Assembly (NCBI RefSeq): GCF_015354575.1
Contig: NZ_JACAFQ010000011.1
Span: 228,740-292,739 of the forward strand
Length of the DNA stretch: 64,000 nucleotides
Origin: Pseudomonas sp. UFMG81
GTDB lineage: Bacteria; Pseudomonadota; Gammaproteobacteria; Pseudomonadales; Pseudomonadaceae
Direction of reading: 5' to 3'
Positions 20,686 to 30,588 of the stretch are shown here, piece after piece (position 1 is the stretch's first letter; every line of letters begins with the position of its first letter). The notes below the pieces were generated by a model, which worked only from the letters and a program-made list of their open reading frames with translations, made no database searches and was not told the DNA's origin. The position numbers and the translations under genes were made by a program.

Positions 20686-21768
20686 TCAGATCAGGATCTT
20701 GCCGTGGCGCACGAAGGTCGGCTTGACCACCCGCACCGGGTACCACTTGCCGCGTATTTCCACTTCGGCGCGGTCGCCGGTGGCCATGGGCACGCGCGCC
20801 AGGGCAATGGACTTGCTCAGCGTAGGCGAGAAACTACCACTGGTGATCTCCCCTTCGCCAATCCCGGATACGCGGACCACCTGGTGGGCGCGTAAAACGC
20901 CGCGTTCCTCGAGCACCAGGCCGACCAGCTTTTCCTTCACGCCCTGCTCGATTTCCGCCAGCAACCCGGCGCGGCCGATGAACTCACGGCTTGGCGGCTC
21001 CCAGGCGATGCTCCAGCCCAGGTTGGAGGTGAGCGGTGTGTGGGTTTCATCGATGTCCTGGCCGTACAGGTTCATGCCGGCTTCCAGGCGCAGGGTGTCG
21101 CGGGCGCCCAGGCCGCTCGGGGCGATACCGGCACCGACCAGGTCGTTGAAGAACGCCGGGGCCTGTTCACCGGGCAGGATGATCTCCAGGCCGTCCTCAC
21201 CGGTGTACCCGGTGCGGGCGATGAACCAGTCCCCTTCGGCGACACCTTCGAAGGGGCGCAGCTCACGAATCAGTGCGGCGCGCGAAGCGCTGAGCAAGGC
21301 GGCGACCTTTTCCCGGGCCTGGGGGCCCTGGATCGCCAGGATCGCCAGCTCCGGGCGGGCCTTGAACGTGACCTTGAAACCTTCGCTCTGCGCCTGCAAC
21401 CAGGCCAGCACCTTGTCGCGGGTGGCAGCGTTGGCCACCAGGCGGTAACCGTCCTCGGTGCGGTAGGCGATCAGGTCGTCGATGACCCCGCCATTGTTGT
21501 TGAGCAGCGGGCTGTAGAGGGCCTTGCCGGGGCTTTCCAGGCGCGTCACGTCATTGGCCAGCAGGCGTTGCAACCAGGGGGTGGCGGCGCAGCCGTCGAT
21601 GTCGATGACGGTCATGTGGGAAACATCGAAGACCCCGCAATCGCTGCGCACCTGATGGTGTTCCTCGACTTGCGAGCCGTAATGCAGGGGCATGTCCCAA
21701 CCGCCGAAATCGACCGTCTTGGCACCAAGCGCCAAGTGCAGGTCATACAGAGGCGTACGCTGTCCCAT
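20686..21768 (-). CDS. gcvT: Aminomethyltransferase (glycine cleavage T protein)
   Basis: Transfers the methylene group from aminomethyl-lipoyl-GcvH to tetrahydrofolate, releasing ammonia. The 360-residue protein begins [20 protein letters not shown] and has [27 protein letters not shown] and [12 protein letters not shown], all GcvT hallmarks. AAGGAG lies 6 bases before the ATG at 21768. It is the first gene of gcvT-gcvH-gcvP; I recognise no glycine riboswitch in the 124 bp upstream. Confidence 0.96.
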   Translation of the reverse strand: MGQRTPLYDLHLALGAKTVDFGGWDMPLHYGSQVEEHHQVRSDCGVFDVSHMTVIDIDGCAATPWLQRLLANDVTRLESPGKALYSPLLNNNGGVIDDLIAYRTEDGYRLVANAATRDKVLAWLQAQSEGFKVTFKARPELAILAIQGPQAREKVAALLSASRAALIRELRPFEGVAEGDWFIARTGYTGEDGLEIILPGEQAPAFFNDLVGAGIAPSGLGARDTLRLEAGMNLYGQDIDETHTPLTSNLGWSIAWEPPSREFIGRAGLLAEIEQGVKEKLVGLVLEERGVLRAHQVVRVSGIGEGEITSGSFSPTLSKSIALARVPMATGDRAEVEIRGKWYPVRVVKPTFVRHGKILI

Positions 21769-21892
21769 GGGTTTCTCCTTCCGGGCGTGGCGAGGCGGCG
21801 GCGGTCGGTAATGTTTAGCCATCACCTGTTCTTGTAGGACCCGCCGCTGCGAATGCCGCGCATTGTAGCCGCAAGCAGACGACGTGGCACCC

Positions 21893-23515
21893 TCATTGCG
21901 AATGCCCCGGACGCTTGGCCGAGCGGCGGATCAGGCCGATCACCGGCAGCAGGCCGACCAGCACCAGGCTCAACGCCGGCAGCGAAGCGCGCGCCCACTC
22001 GCCCTCGCTGGTCATCTCGAACACGCGCACGGCCAGGGTGTCCCAGCCGAACGGGCGCATCAGCAGGGTCGCCGGCATCTCCTTGAGCACGTCGACGAAC
22101 ACCAGCAGCGCGGCGCTCAGAGCGCCGGGCACCAGCAGCGGCAGATACACCTTGAAAAACAATCCCGGGCCGGAGACACCCAAGCTGCGCGACGCCTCCG
22201 GCAGCGACGGCCGGATGCGCTCCAGGCTGCTTTCCAGCGGGCCATAGGCCACCGCGATGAAGCGCACCAGGTACGCCAGCAGCAACGCCGTCAGGCTGCC
22301 CAGCAGCAGCGGCTTGCCCGCGCCACCCAGCCACTGCGACAGCGGAATCACCAACTGGTTGTCCAGGTAGCTGAACGCCAGCATGATCGACACCGCCAGC
22401 ACCGAACCCGGCAACGCATAGCCCAGGTTGGCCAGGCCAACCCCGGCGCGGATAACGGTGGTGGGTGCCTGGCGCCGGGCAAAGGCCAGCAGCAAGGCCA
22501 CGCTCACCGTAATCAGCGCCGCCATGGCGCCGAGGTAGAGGGTATGCAGCACCAGCCCCAGGTAACGCTCGTCGAGGTCATGCCGACCACGCTGCCAGCA
22601 CCACACCAACAGCTGCAGCAGCGGGATGGCGAAGGCACAGGCAAACACCAGCAGGCACCAGGCACTGGCGGCAAACGCCTTGATACCGCGCAGGTGGTAC
22701 AGCGCCTGCCCCCGTGGCCGCTCGTTGCCAGTGCGGCTGGCACCGCGGGCGCGGCGCTCGCCATACAGCACCAGCATCACCACCAGCAGCAGCAGGCTGG
22801 CCAGCTGCGCCGCGCTGGACAGGCTGAAGAAGCCGTACCAGGTCTTGTAGATGGCGGTGGTGAAGGTATCGAAGTTGAACACCGACACCGCGCCGAAATC
22901 GGCCAGCGTTTCCATGAGCGCCAGGGCGATGCCCGCGCCGATGGCCGGGCGCGCCATGGGCAGCGCCACCCGCCAGAACGCCTGCAAAGGCGACAGCCCA
23001 AGCACCCGCGCTGCCTCCATCAGGCCCTTGCCCTGGGCGAGGAAGGCGGTGCGCGCCAGCAGATAGACATAGGGGTAGAACACCAGCACCAGCACCGTGA
23101 TCACCCCGCCGGTGGAGCGCACCCGGGGCAGGCGCATGGGCCCGAACACCTCGCGCAACGCGGTTTGCACCGGGCCTGCGAAGTCCAGCAGGCCGACGAA
23201 GACGAACGCCAGCACATAGGCGGGGATGGCGAACGGCAGCATCAGCGCCCAGTCCAGCCAGCGCCGGCCGGGGAACTCGCACAAGCTGGTGAGCCAGGCC
23301 AGACTCACCCCCAGCACCGTCACCCCGACCCCCACGCCCAGCACCAAGGTGAGGGTGTTGCCCAGCAAGCGGCTCATCAGGGTGTCGAGCAGGTGCGACC
23401 AGATTTGCGTATCGAGCGACTGCCAGGACAGCAGCAGCACGCTCAGCGGCAGCAGGACCAGGCCGGCGGTGAGCAAGACTGGCAGGTACCAGCGGCGTTG
23501 GGAGGTGTGAGGCAA
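21893..23515 (-). CDS. Iron(III) ABC transporter permease (FbpB/HitB family)
   Basis: 540-residue double-length permease with two binding-protein-dependent transport domains in tandem and about twelve hydrophobic segments, as in FbpB/SfuB. Each half carries an EAA-type loop ([20 protein letters not shown] and [20 protein letters not shown]). The start shown is a TTG at 23515 giving [15 protein letters not shown]; no ATG or GTG lies near it and a clear Shine-Dalgarno is lacking, so the start is uncertain. It follows the binding-protein gene by 110 bp, a gap filled by a REP hairpin. No ATPase gene is adjacent. Confidence 0.9.
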   Translation of the reverse strand: MPHTSQRRWYLPVLLTAGLVLLPLSVLLLSWQSLDTQIWSHLLDTLMSRLLGNTLTLVLGVGVGVTVLGVSLAWLTSLCEFPGRRWLDWALMLPFAIPAYVLAFVFVGLLDFAGPVQTALREVFGPMRLPRVRSTGGVITVLVLVFYPYVYLLARTAFLAQGKGLMEAARVLGLSPLQAFWRVALPMARPAIGAGIALALMETLADFGAVSVFNFDTFTTAIYKTWYGFFSLSSAAQLASLLLLVVMLVLYGERRARGASRTGNERPRGQALYHLRGIKAFAASAWCLLVFACAFAIPLLQLLVWCWQRGRHDLDERYLGLVLHTLYLGAMAALITVSVALLLAFARRQAPTTVIRAGVGLANLGYALPGSVLAVSIMLAFSYLDNQLVIPLSQWLGGAGKPLLLGSLTALLLAYLVRFIAVAYGPLESSLERIRPSLPEASRSLGVSGPGLFFKVYLPLLVPGALSAALLVFVDVLKEMPATLLMRPFGWDTLAVRVFEMTSEGEWARASLPALSLVLVGLLPVIGLIRRSAKRPGHSQ

Positions 23516-23543
23516 GGCAGGAATCTCTTTTGCAGTGAGATAG

Positions 23544-23600
23544 CATCGCGGGGCAAGCCCGCTCCCACGTGGTTCGTGGGAGCGGGCTTGCCCCGCGATG
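23544..23600. repeat. REP hairpin in iron transporter operon
   Basis: A 26-bp perfect stem (arm CATCGCGGGGCAAGCCCGCT plus CCCACG) with a 5-base loop, between the binding protein and the permease. It may stabilise the binding-protein mRNA. Confidence 0.85.
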
Positions 23601-23625
23601 AATGCTCAAGAATAAGGTGCTGGAC

Positions 23626-24627
23626 TCAGTTCCAGCCAGCCCGATCCATCAAGCGGATGGCTTCGGCCTGGCGCTTGCCGGCCACTTCCACCGGGATGCT
23701 GTCAGCCTTGAAGCTGCCCCACGCCGCCACTTCCGCCGATGGTTTCACCTTCGGGTTGGCCGGGAATTCCTGGTTGATGTCGGCGAACAGCTTTTGCGCC
23801 TCCTCGCCGGTCATCCACTCCACCAGCTTCTTCGCCGCTTCCGGGTGCGGCGCGTGCTTGGTCAGGCCGATGCCCGACAGGTTGACGTGCACGCCACGGT
23901 CACCCTGGTTGGGCCAGAACAGCTTCACCGGCAGGTCGGGCTTCTCTTTGTGCAGGCGGCCGTAGTAGTAGGTGTTGACGATGCCCACATCGCACTGGCC
24001 GGCGGCGATGGCCTGGAGCAGCGCGGTGTCGTCGGAGAACACGTCGGTGGACAGGTTGTTGACCCAGCCCTTGACCAGCTTCTCGGTTTCGGCCTCGCCG
24101 TGGTTCTGGATCAGGGTGGCGGTCAGCGACTGGTTGTAGACCTTCTTCGCCGTGCGCAGGCACAGGCGCCCTTCCCACTGCTTGTCGGCCAGGGCTTCGT
24201 AGGTGCTCAGCTCGCTCGGCTTGACGCGCTCGGTGGAGTAGACGATGGTCCGCGCACGCAGGCTCAGGCCGGTCCAGTCGTGGGACGAGGCGCGGTATTG
24301 CGCTGGGATGTTGTTGTCGATGATGTCCGACTTGATCGGCTGCAGGATGCCCATCTGCTCGGCCTGCCACAGGTTGCCGGCATCGACGGTGAGCAACAGG
24401 TCGGCCACGCCGTTCTGGCCCTCGGCCTTGATGCGCTGCATCAGCGGCGCTTCCTTGTCGGTGATGAACTTGATCTTGACGCCGGTCTTGGCGGTGTAGG
24501 CGTCGAACACCGGCTTGATCAGCTCGTCGATGCGCGAGGAGTACACCACCACTTCGTCCGCCGCCTGGGCGGTGCCGCCGAACAAGGTAAGGGCCAGGGC
24601 GACCAGTAGGGGTTTGCGGGGCAACAT
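23626..24627 (-). CDS. Iron(III)-binding periplasmic protein (FbpA/HitA family)
   Basis: Periplasmic ferric-binding protein of 333 residues. Signal peptide [20 protein letters not shown], cleaved after AQA, followed by [20 protein letters not shown], typical of FbpA/FutA. A paired-tyrosine segment, NTYYYGRL, lies in the C-terminal half where this family uses tyrosines to bind iron. The ATG at 24627 has GAGGAG 8 bases upstream; open sequence further upstream is only the antisense of ubiI. It is first in the operon, and a Fur-box-like dyad lies 33 bp upstream. Confidence 0.92.
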   Translation of the reverse strand: MLPRKPLLVALALTLFGGTAQAADEVVVYSSRIDELIKPVFDAYTAKTGVKIKFITDKEAPLMQRIKAEGQNGVADLLLTVDAGNLWQAEQMGILQPIKSDIIDNNIPAQYRASSHDWTGLSLRARTIVYSTERVKPSELSTYEALADKQWEGRLCLRTAKKVYNQSLTATLIQNHGEAETEKLVKGWVNNLSTDVFSDDTALLQAIAAGQCDVGIVNTYYYGRLHKEKPDLPVKLFWPNQGDRGVHVNLSGIGLTKHAPHPEAAKKLVEWMTGEEAQKLFADINQEFPANPKVKPSAEVAAWGSFKADSIPVEVAGKRQAEAIRLMDRAGWN

Positions 24628-24659
24628 CGGGGGTACTCCTCGCTGGATTGAGAGGCGCA

Positions 24660-24678
24660 AATGGTAGTGAATCCCATT
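24660..24678 (-). promoter_or_regulatory. Candidate Fur box upstream of the iron-binding protein gene
   Basis: The minus-strand 19-mer AATGGGATTCACTACCATT matches the Fur array form AATGATAATCATTATCATT at 14 of 19 positions. It lies within a dyad GCAAATGG / CCATTTGC (24657-24681). Position just upstream of an iron uptake gene supports the call, but the hexamer cores are imperfect. Confidence 0.4.
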
Positions 24679-24720
24679 TGCTGACTCACCTGCGGAGCAG
24701 TTACCAGATGTTGCAGGGGA

Positions 24721-24823
24721 CTGCTGCGCAGTCCTTTCGCGGCACAAGGCCGCTCCTACAGGGGGAAGCGCATTCCTCTGTAGGAGCGGCCTTGTGTCGC
24801 GAAAAGGGCCGCAAAGCGGCCCC
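24721..24823. repeat. Paired inverted REP elements
   Basis: Head-to-head arms of the CTTTCGCGGCACAAGGCCGC and GTAGGAGCGGCCTTGTGTCG types, between ubiI and the iron-binding protein gene. Confidence 0.75.
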
Positions 24824-24830
24824 GGCAATC

Positions 24831-26048
24831 TCAAACCCTGGCCAGCTCCGGCAGGTCCCCGGACAACCCCAGCGCCTGGCGCACGAACATCGCCTTGGCC
24901 TCGGGCATCTGCTCCACCAGCTTCAACCCACTGTTGCGCAACCAGCGCAGCGGCAGCGGATTGGCCTGGAACAACCGCTCGAAGCCTTCCATCGCCGCCA
25001 TCAACGCCAGATTGTGCGGCATCCGTCGGCGCTCGAAGCGACTGAGTACCTTCACATCGGCCAGGCGCTCGCCGCGCTCGCAGGCACGCACCAGCTCCTC
25101 GGCCAGCACCGCTGCGTCGAGGAAACCCAGGTTGACCCCCTGCCCCGCCAACGGGTGGATGGTATGGGCGGCATCGCCGATCAGCGCCAACCCCTCCTGC
25201 ACATATCGTTTGGCATGGCGTTGGCGCAACGGCACGCAGACCCGTGGGTCGGCTTCGATCACCTCGCCCAGACGCCCCTCGAAGGTGCGCTCCAGCACCT
25301 TGCAGAACGCCGCATCGTCCATCGCCATGGCCTGCTCGGCCTGCTCCGGGGTGGTCGACCAGACGATCGAGCACCAGTCTTGCCGGCCATCACGCGACAA
25401 CGGCAGGAACGCCAGCGGGCCTTCGTCGGTGAACCGCTGCCAGGCCGTGGCCCGGTGCGCCTCGCTGCAGCGCACGCTGGTGACGATGGCATGGTGCTGG
25501 TAATCCCACTCGCGGGTCTCGCAGCCGGCCAGGCGGCGCACGGCGGAGTTGGCGCCGTCGGCGGCGATCACCAAGGGCGCACGCAGGGTGCGGCCATCGG
25601 CCAGGGTCACCAGCCACTCGTCACCGGAGCGGCGCAGCTGCTCCAGGCGGGCGTTGGGCAGCAGGCCGATATCGCTGTCGTGCAGGCGCTCCAGCAGGCC
25701 GTCCTGGACCACCCGGTTCTCGACGATGTGGCCCAGCACCTGGGCGTGCACGCTGGCAGCAGAGAAGTGGATCTCACCGGTGCCGCTGCCATCCCACACG
25801 TGCATGTCCGAATACGGCGACACCCGCCGCCCGGCAATGCCTTCCCAGGCACCCAGGCGTTCGAGAATGCGCTGGCTGGCCGCCGACAGGGCACTGACCC
25901 GGGGCTCGAACGGCGCCTGGCCGTCGAAAGGTTTGACCGACAGCGGGCCGCCATCGAGCAGGAGAATCTCCAGGCCACTGTGGCGCAGGGCCAGGGCCAG
26001 GGCGCTACCGACCATACCGGCACCGACAATCAACAGATCTGCGCGCAT
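24831..26048 (-). CDS. ubiI: Ubiquinone hydroxylase UbiI/VisC-type FAD monooxygenase
   Basis: Class A flavin monooxygenase, 405 residues, acting in aerobic ubiquinone ring hydroxylation. It shows the FAD motif [37 protein letters not shown] and the second FAD motif [20 protein letters not shown]. Of two close ATGs (26054 and 26048) the second has AAGG at 7-8 bases. Gene order pepP-ubiH-ubiI matches E. coli, so UbiI (C5 hydroxylase) is preferred over UbiF/Coq7-type roles. In this genome a hotdog-fold gene lies between ubiH and ubiI. Confidence 0.87.
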   Translation of the reverse strand: MRADLLIVGAGMVGSALALALRHSGLEILLLDGGPLSVKPFDGQAPFEPRVSALSAASQRILERLGAWEGIAGRRVSPYSDMHVWDGSGTGEIHFSAASVHAQVLGHIVENRVVQDGLLERLHDSDIGLLPNARLEQLRRSGDEWLVTLADGRTLRAPLVIAADGANSAVRRLAGCETREWDYQHHAIVTSVRCSEAHRATAWQRFTDEGPLAFLPLSRDGRQDWCSIVWSTTPEQAEQAMAMDDAAFCKVLERTFEGRLGEVIEADPRVCVPLRQRHAKRYVQEGLALIGDAAHTIHPLAGQGVNLGFLDAAVLAEELVRACERGERLADVKVLSRFERRRMPHNLALMAAMEGFERLFQANPLPLRWLRNSGLKLVEQMPEAKAMFVRQALGLSGDLPELARV

Positions 26049-26057
26049 TTCCATGCC

Positions 26058-26540
26058 TTACGCCTGCCTCGCTTGCGGCTTGAGCCGCACGTATAGGGTT
26101 TTGTCGACCCGCGCCACCAGTTCACCGGCGCCGTCGCGGATCTCCACCTGCAACCGGGGCAGGTACTTCTTGCCGCTGGCGGTCTGCTGGCGAATCTCGT
26201 CCAGCAGCGCGTCGTCGACGTGGAATTCGGCATACACCGGGCCTTTGCCCGGCGAGATGAAATCGATGCTGGCGGCCTTGTCCCAGACGATGTATTCGCG
26301 CCCCAGCCGCTCGATCAGCAAGAGCATATAGAAGGGGTCGACCATCGCGTACAGGCTGCCGCCGAACTGGGTGCCGACGTAGTTGCGATTCCACCGCGTC
26401 AGCTTCATGCGCACCTTGACCGTGCGCATGTCGGGGCTGATTTCCTGGATGTGGATGCCGGCGCCGAGGTACGGCGGGTAGAGGTTCAACATCCAGCGCA
26501 ACATCCGGGCCCGGCGCGCGAGCCTGCGTGGGTCGCTCAT
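26058..26540 (-). CDS. DUF4442 hotdog-fold (thioesterase-like) protein
   Basis: 160-residue protein with a hotdog-fold signature: NRNYVGTQFGGSLYAMVDPF around residue 55, where GG precedes the long central helix, then VYAEFHVDDALLDEI. It matches DUF4442/YiiD-C-type proteins, related to acyl-CoA thioesterases; the substrate is unknown. Its ATG overlaps the ubiH TGA (ATGA) and its stop is about 10 bp before ubiI, so it is co-translated with two ubiquinone hydroxylases. Confidence 0.83.
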   Translation of the reverse strand: MSDPRRLARRARMLRWMLNLYPPYLGAGIHIQEISPDMRTVKVRMKLTRWNRNYVGTQFGGSLYAMVDPFYMLLLIERLGREYIVWDKAASIDFISPGKGPVYAEFHVDDALLDEIRQQTASGKKYLPRLQVEIRDGAGELVARVDKTLYVRLKPQARQA

Positions 26541-27736
26541 GCGCGGCCTCGCGGATCGGGGCGGGTGCCCAGGCCCATGGCCTGGCGGGCGAACCAGCGT
26601 TTCGCCGGGGGCAGCAGGTCCAGGCCGAGCAGGCCGATGTTGCGCCCGGCCGCCAGCAGCGGCTGGTTGCTGCCGAACAGGCGAGTGACCTGGTCGGAGA
26701 AGCCGATGGTCAGCGCCTGGTCGAGGCGCTGGCGCTGGTGATACACCTGCAGCGTGGCCAGGTCGCCGGGTTGCTGCGGGCCGGCCAGTAGCGCCTCGGC
26801 CAGCGCCTGCACGTCACGCAGCGACAGGTTGAAGCCCTGGCCGGCGATCGGGTGCAGGCTGTGGGCGGCATTGCCGAGCACCACCAGGTGCGGGCGTACC
26901 TGCTCTTCGGCCTCGACCAGCGCCAGCGGATAGAGGTGCCGGGCACCGACCTGGCGCAGGGCGCCGAGGCGGTAGCCGAAGGCATCCTGCAGCTCGCGCA
27001 GGAAGCTGCGCTCGTCGAGCTCGGCCAGGCGCCGGGCGTCCATGCCCTGGCGGGTCCAGACCAGTGCGCAACGGTTGTCCGGCAGCGGCAGCAAGGCCAT
27101 CGGGCCCTGTTCGGTGAAACGCTCGAAGGCCTGGCCGGCATGGGCCTCGCCCGGGGTGATGTTGGCGATCAGCGCGCTCTGGTCATAGGGGGTGCTGCGC
27201 ACATGGATGCCCAGTTGTTCGCGCAGGCCGGAGCGGCCGCCGTCGGCCAGCACCGCCAGGTCGCACTCCAGCGAGGTGTCGTCGTCCAGTTGCAGGCGGT
27301 AGCCACCGGCGATGGGCTGCAAGGCCCTCACTTCAGCCGGGCAGCGCCAGCTCACCACCTCGTGGTCGATGGCCTGCCACAGGCACTGGCCGAGCCAGGC
27401 GTTCTCCACCACATAGCCGAGCGCCGGTACGCCTTCTTCCAGCGCATCCAGGCGGGTGGCGCCGAAGCGGCCGCGGTCGGACACCTGGATCTGGCGGATG
27501 GGCTCGGCGCGGCGGCTGATGGTCTGCCACAGCCCCAGCTGTTCGTAGATCTGCCGGGTGCCGTAGGACAGCGCCGAAGAGCGTGCGTCGTAGCTGGGCT
27601 GGAAACTGTCGCCCGGGGCGAACGGCTCGATCAGCAGGATCTTCCAGCCGCGGGCCTTGGCCCCGGCCTGCAGCGTGAGGGCCAGGCTGGCGCCGACCAG
27701 GCCGCCGCCGATGATCGCCAGGTTCACCCGGTTCAT
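26537..27736 (-). CDS. ubiH: 2-octaprenyl-6-methoxyphenol hydroxylase UbiH
   Basis: FAD monooxygenase of 399 residues catalysing a ring hydroxylation in ubiquinone biosynthesis. Motifs: LAIIGGGLVGASLALTLQAG (FAD), YDARSSALSYGTRQIYEQLG, which is diagnostic for UbiH, LAVLADGGRSGLREQLG and LGNAAHSLHPIAGQGFNLSL. The ATG at 27736 overlaps the pepP stop (ATGA), and its own stop overlaps the next gene. Membrane-associated complex partners are UbiI and UbiF/Coq7. Confidence 0.94.
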   Translation of the reverse strand: MNRVNLAIIGGGLVGASLALTLQAGAKARGWKILLIEPFAPGDSFQPSYDARSSALSYGTRQIYEQLGLWQTISRRAEPIRQIQVSDRGRFGATRLDALEEGVPALGYVVENAWLGQCLWQAIDHEVVSWRCPAEVRALQPIAGGYRLQLDDDTSLECDLAVLADGGRSGLREQLGIHVRSTPYDQSALIANITPGEAHAGQAFERFTEQGPMALLPLPDNRCALVWTRQGMDARRLAELDERSFLRELQDAFGYRLGALRQVGARHLYPLALVEAEEQVRPHLVVLGNAAHSLHPIAGQGFNLSLRDVQALAEALLAGPQQPGDLATLQVYHQRQRLDQALTIGFSDQVTRLFGSNQPLLAAGRNIGLLGLDLLPPAKRWFARQAMGLGTRPDPRGRA

Positions 27737-29067
27737 GCGGCGTCCTTGCGGGCAGCGAGCATCAGCGCCTCGATCTCGGCGATGGTCCTTGGTACGCCAG
27801 AGGTGAGGATTTCACAACCTTGCTTGGTGACCACCACGTCATCCTCGATCCTGATGCCGATGCCGCGCCATTTCTTCGCGACGTTCTGGTTGTCGGCGGC
27901 AATGTAGATGCCGGGCTCGACGGTCAGCGCCATGCCCGGTTCGAGCACGCGCCACTGGCCGCCAACCTTGTATTCGCCCACGTCGTGCACGTCCATGCCC
28001 AGCCAGTGCCCGGCGCGGTGCATGTAGAAGGCGCGGTAGGCCTCGCTGTCGATCAACGCCTGTACCTCACCTTTGAGCAGGCCCAGTTCCACCAGGCCTT
28101 CGGTGATGACCCGCACGGTCGCCTCGTGGGCGTGGTTCCAGTGCTTGCCCGGGGCGATCTCGTCAAAAGCCGCCTGCTGGGCCTTGAGCACCAGCTCGTA
28201 GATGGCCTTTTGCTCCGGCGAAAAGCGCCCGCTGACCGGGAAAGTGCGGGTGATGTCGCTGGCGTAGCAGTCGATCTCGCAACCGGCGTCGATCAGCACC
28301 AGGTCACCGTCCTTGAGCGGCGCGTCGTTCTGTTGGTAATGCAGGATGCAGCCATTGCGCCCGGCGGCGACGATCGAGCCGTAGGCCGGCATCTTCGCCC
28401 CGCCCTTGCGGAATTCGTAGTCGAGCTCGGCTTCCAGGCTGTATTCGTGCAGCCCGGCGCGGCAGGCCTGCATCGCCCGGACGTGGGCACGCGCGGAGAT
28501 GGCCGCGGCCTCGCGCATTACCTTCACTTCCGCCGCCGATTTATACAGGCGCATGTCGTGCAGCAGGTGATCCAGGGCAACGAATTCGTTCGGCGGCTGC
28601 GCGCCCAGGCGGGCCTTGGAGCGAATCACGTTGATCCAGTCCATCAGCCGACGGTCGAACTCCGGGTTGCTGCCCATGGCGCTGTAGACCCGCTCGCGGC
28701 CTTCGATCAGGCCAGGGAGGATCTCGTCGATGTCGGTGATGGGGAAGGCGTCGTCGGCGCCGAAGTCGCGCATCGCGCCATCCTGGCCGGCACGCAGGCC
28801 TTCCCACTGTTCGCGTTCAGGGTTGCGCTCGCGGCAGAACAAGACGTACTCGCCGTGCTCACGGCCGGGGATCAGGGCGATCACCGCCTCGGGCTCAGGG
28901 AAACCGCTCAGGTACTGGAAGTCGCTGTCCTGGCGATAGACATGCTCGACGTCGCGGTTGCGGATGGCGACCGCGGCGGCGGGCAGGATGGCGATGCTGT
29001 TGGGGACCATCTGCGCCATCAGCGCCTTGCGCCGACGGGCGTACTCCGCCTTGGGTATGTGGCTCAT
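27733..29067 (-). CDS. pepP: Xaa-Pro aminopeptidase PepP
   Basis: M24-family aminopeptidase P, 444 residues, removing N-terminal residues next to proline. The dinuclear metal ligands are visible: LIDAGCEIDCYASDITRTFP (two Asp), HRAGHWLGMDVHDVG (His), LTVEPGIYI (Glu) and IRIEDDVVV (Glu). The ATG at 29067 gives MSHIPKAEYARRRKALMAQM, the normal N-terminus. It is 21 bp after ygfB and overlaps ubiH. Confidence 0.96.
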   Translation of the reverse strand: MSHIPKAEYARRRKALMAQMVPNSIAILPAAAVAIRNRDVEHVYRQDSDFQYLSGFPEPEAVIALIPGREHGEYVLFCRERNPEREQWEGLRAGQDGAMRDFGADDAFPITDIDEILPGLIEGRERVYSAMGSNPEFDRRLMDWINVIRSKARLGAQPPNEFVALDHLLHDMRLYKSAAEVKVMREAAAISARAHVRAMQACRAGLHEYSLEAELDYEFRKGGAKMPAYGSIVAAGRNGCILHYQQNDAPLKDGDLVLIDAGCEIDCYASDITRTFPVSGRFSPEQKAIYELVLKAQQAAFDEIAPGKHWNHAHEATVRVITEGLVELGLLKGEVQALIDSEAYRAFYMHRAGHWLGMDVHDVGEYKVGGQWRVLEPGMALTVEPGIYIAADNQNVAKKWRGIGIRIEDDVVVTKQGCEILTSGVPRTIAEIEALMLAARKDAA

Positions 29068-29088
29068 GGGCAAACGACCCCGATCAGA

Positions 29089-29646
29089 TCAGTGCAGCGA
29101 TGGCTTGGGCGCGGGCGCTTCTGGCTTGGCCAGCTCCGAGAACAGCAGCAGGGGGGCGACGCGCAGGTACTCCATGACTTCCATGTAGTCGTTCTCGCCG
29201 TCCTCGGACTCTTCCAGCGCTTCCTGGACTTGCGAGATGGCGACCAGGTCCTGGAGCACTTCCTTGGCTTCGGTGGACAGGTCCTTGCCGCCGGCGTTCA
29301 AACCGAAACCGGTAATGAAGCCTTGGCACCACTGACCCATCGCGGTGGCGCGGTCGCTCAGCGCGGCGTCATCGGAAGGCAGCAGCAGGACGATAGTGAC
29401 GTCTGCTTCGCCGGTCAGCTCGGCCTTGACCATCTGTTGCAGGCCGACCAGCGCGTTGCGCACGGTGTCGCCAGGTTCGGTCTCGAGCAGTTGGGCGGCG
29501 TCGGCCAGCCAACCATCGGCATCGAAGCCGGCACCGGCGCAGCTGCGGCCGATCAGCAGGCCATGCAGTTCGGCGGGGGTGACTGGGTGGCCATTGCTGG
29601 ACAGCAGCATGGCGAAGGCGACATAGGGCGATTGGGTATTGGGCAT
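29089..29646 (-). CDS. ygfB: UPF0149 family protein YgfB
   Basis: 185-residue helical, acidic protein of the UPF0149/YgfB family ([23 protein letters not shown]). In P. aeruginosa the orthologue has been linked to AmpDh3 and beta-lactam resistance, as I recall; the biochemical role is unclear. It is the first gene of the ygfB-pepP-ubiH-DUF4442-ubiI operon, divergent from the zapB-like gene. Confidence 0.9.
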   Translation of the reverse strand: MPNTQSPYVAFAMLLSSNGHPVTPAELHGLLIGRSCAGAGFDADGWLADAAQLLETEPGDTVRNALVGLQQMVKAELTGEADVTIVLLLPSDDAALSDRATAMGQWCQGFITGFGLNAGGKDLSTEAKEVLQDLVAISQVQEALEESEDGENDYMEVMEYLRVAPLLLFSELAKPEAPAPKPSLH

Positions 29647-29792
29647 GGGCAGCTAGGCGCCAGACGGCGCAATGTCTAGAATGAAGACCTCGTATCCTAG
29701 CACCGGCAGGCGTCCCACGACCATCAGCACTGGCCGTCTCGCCCCAAGGGCAGGCATGATCGTCAGGTGAGTCAAGCAAGCGAGTGCAAACC

Positions 29793-30002
29793 ATGCAAGA
29801 GAACGACCTGCAAGCGTTGATGAGCCGGTTCGAGCTGCTGATCGCGCGTGTCGAGCAACTAAAACGGCAAAACGCACTCTTAACAGCTCAGGAAAAATCC
29901 TGGCGCGAGGAGCGCGCCCACCTGATCGAAAAGAACGAGATCGCCAAACGCAAGATCGAATCGATGATCCTGCGCCTCAAGGCCCTGGAGCAAGACTCAT
30001 GA
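29793..30002 (+). CDS. ZapB-like coiled-coil protein (TIGR02449 family)
   Basis: 69-residue, almost wholly coiled-coil protein (MQENDLQALMSRFELLIARV, then EQLKRQNALLTAQEKSWREE). It belongs to the TIGR02449 family found next to zapA in gamma-proteobacteria and is thought to act with ZapA at the division ring. The ATG at 29793 is used; a GTG three codons upstream is possible. Its TGA overlaps the zapA ATG. Confidence 0.87.
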   Translation: MQENDLQALMSRFELLIARVEQLKRQNALLTAQEKSWREERAHLIEKNEIAKRKIESMILRLKALEQDS

Positions 30003-30316
30003 GTTCAAGCAATAGCGTCACCGTGCAGATCCTCGACAAGGAATACTCGATCATCTGCCCACCCGAGGAGCGCAACAACCTGGTGGGGGCGGCCCGTTAT
30101 CTCGACGGCAAGATGCGCGAGATCCGCAGCAGCGGCAAGGTGATCGGTGCCGACCGCATCGCCGTGATGGCCGCGCTGAACATCACCCACGAGCTGCTGC
30201 ACCGCCAGGACCGCCCGGAAGTCGCCAGCGGCGGCGCCACCCGCGAACAGGTGCGCGACCTGCTGGAACGGGTCGACCAGGCCCTGTCCGACGATCCGGT
30301 TAGCAAAAACGATTGA
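29999..30316 (+). CDS. zapA: Cell division protein ZapA
   Basis: 105-residue ZapA, which cross-links FtsZ filaments. Typical features are VQILDKEYSIICPPEERNNL, ARYLDGKMREIRSSGKVIGA, DRIAVMAALNITHELL and a C-terminal helical region. Translationally coupled to the preceding coiled-coil gene (ATGA). 6S RNA follows immediately, the order known from other gamma-proteobacteria. Confidence 0.95.
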   Translation: MSSSNSVTVQILDKEYSIICPPEERNNLVGAARYLDGKMREIRSSGKVIGADRIAVMAALNITHELLHRQDRPEVASGGATREQVRDLLERVDQALSDDPVSKND

Positions 30317-30328
30317 GATTGGTATACT
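30300..30328 (+). promoter_or_regulatory. Promoter of 6S RNA
   Basis: A -35 TTAGCA and -10 TATACT are separated by 17 bases, overlapping the end of zapA. Predicted start is about 30335. Confidence 0.7.
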
Positions 30329-30334
30329 GGCGCC

Positions 30335-30513
30335 ACTCCCTGGGGGATGCGCCAGTCGGTTATGTCCCTGAGCCGATACGCACAACCACGGGGGTTGCAC
30401 GCTGGGGCCGGTGTGCATGTCCGCCCGACGGAAAGCCTTAACGCCCCCTGCAATCTCCACCTTGAACTTTCGGGTTCAAGGGCTACACCGATAGCGGTCT
30501 TGTCGGGGAGCCT
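30335..30513 (+). ncRNA. ssrS: 6S RNA
   Basis: About 180-nt RNA that binds the sigma-70 RNA polymerase holoenzyme and represses transcription in stationary phase. Recognised from conserved Pseudomonas 6S segments: GGTTATGTCCCTGAGCCGAT near the 5' end, GGTGTGCATGTCCGC in the middle and TTCAAGGGCTACACCGATAG near the 3' end. The ends pair (CTCCC at 30336 with GGGAG at 30506-30510). It sits between zapA and the 5-formyl-THF cyclo-ligase gene as in most gamma-proteobacteria. Ends are approximate. Confidence 0.93.
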
Positions 30514-30520
30514 GATTTCA

Positions 30521-30547
30521 ATGCCCGCCTCCTCTGGCGGGCATTTT
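30521..30547 (+). terminator. Rho-independent terminator after 6S RNA
   Basis: 9-bp stem ATGCCCGCC / GGCGGGCAT with a 6-base loop, followed by TTT, just downstream of 6S RNA. Confidence 0.8.
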
Positions 30548-30588
30548 CGTTTTGGCCGCCTGAACAACCTTACGGGATCACTCGCGCC

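Noticed and set aside
21769..21892. Possible glycine riboswitch upstream of gcvT
   Set aside because: I do not recognise the tandem glycine aptamer core, and the gap is too short for it plus a promoter.
21884..23965. 693-codon open frame antisense to the iron permease
   Set aside because: Translation is dominated by Gln, Arg and His, typical of the antisense of hydrophobic GC-rich genes; the opposite frame is a clear permease.
24628..25374. In-frame upstream extension of the iron-binding protein
   Set aside because: It is antisense to ubiI, and the ATG at 24627 has a good ribosome site and a signal peptide.
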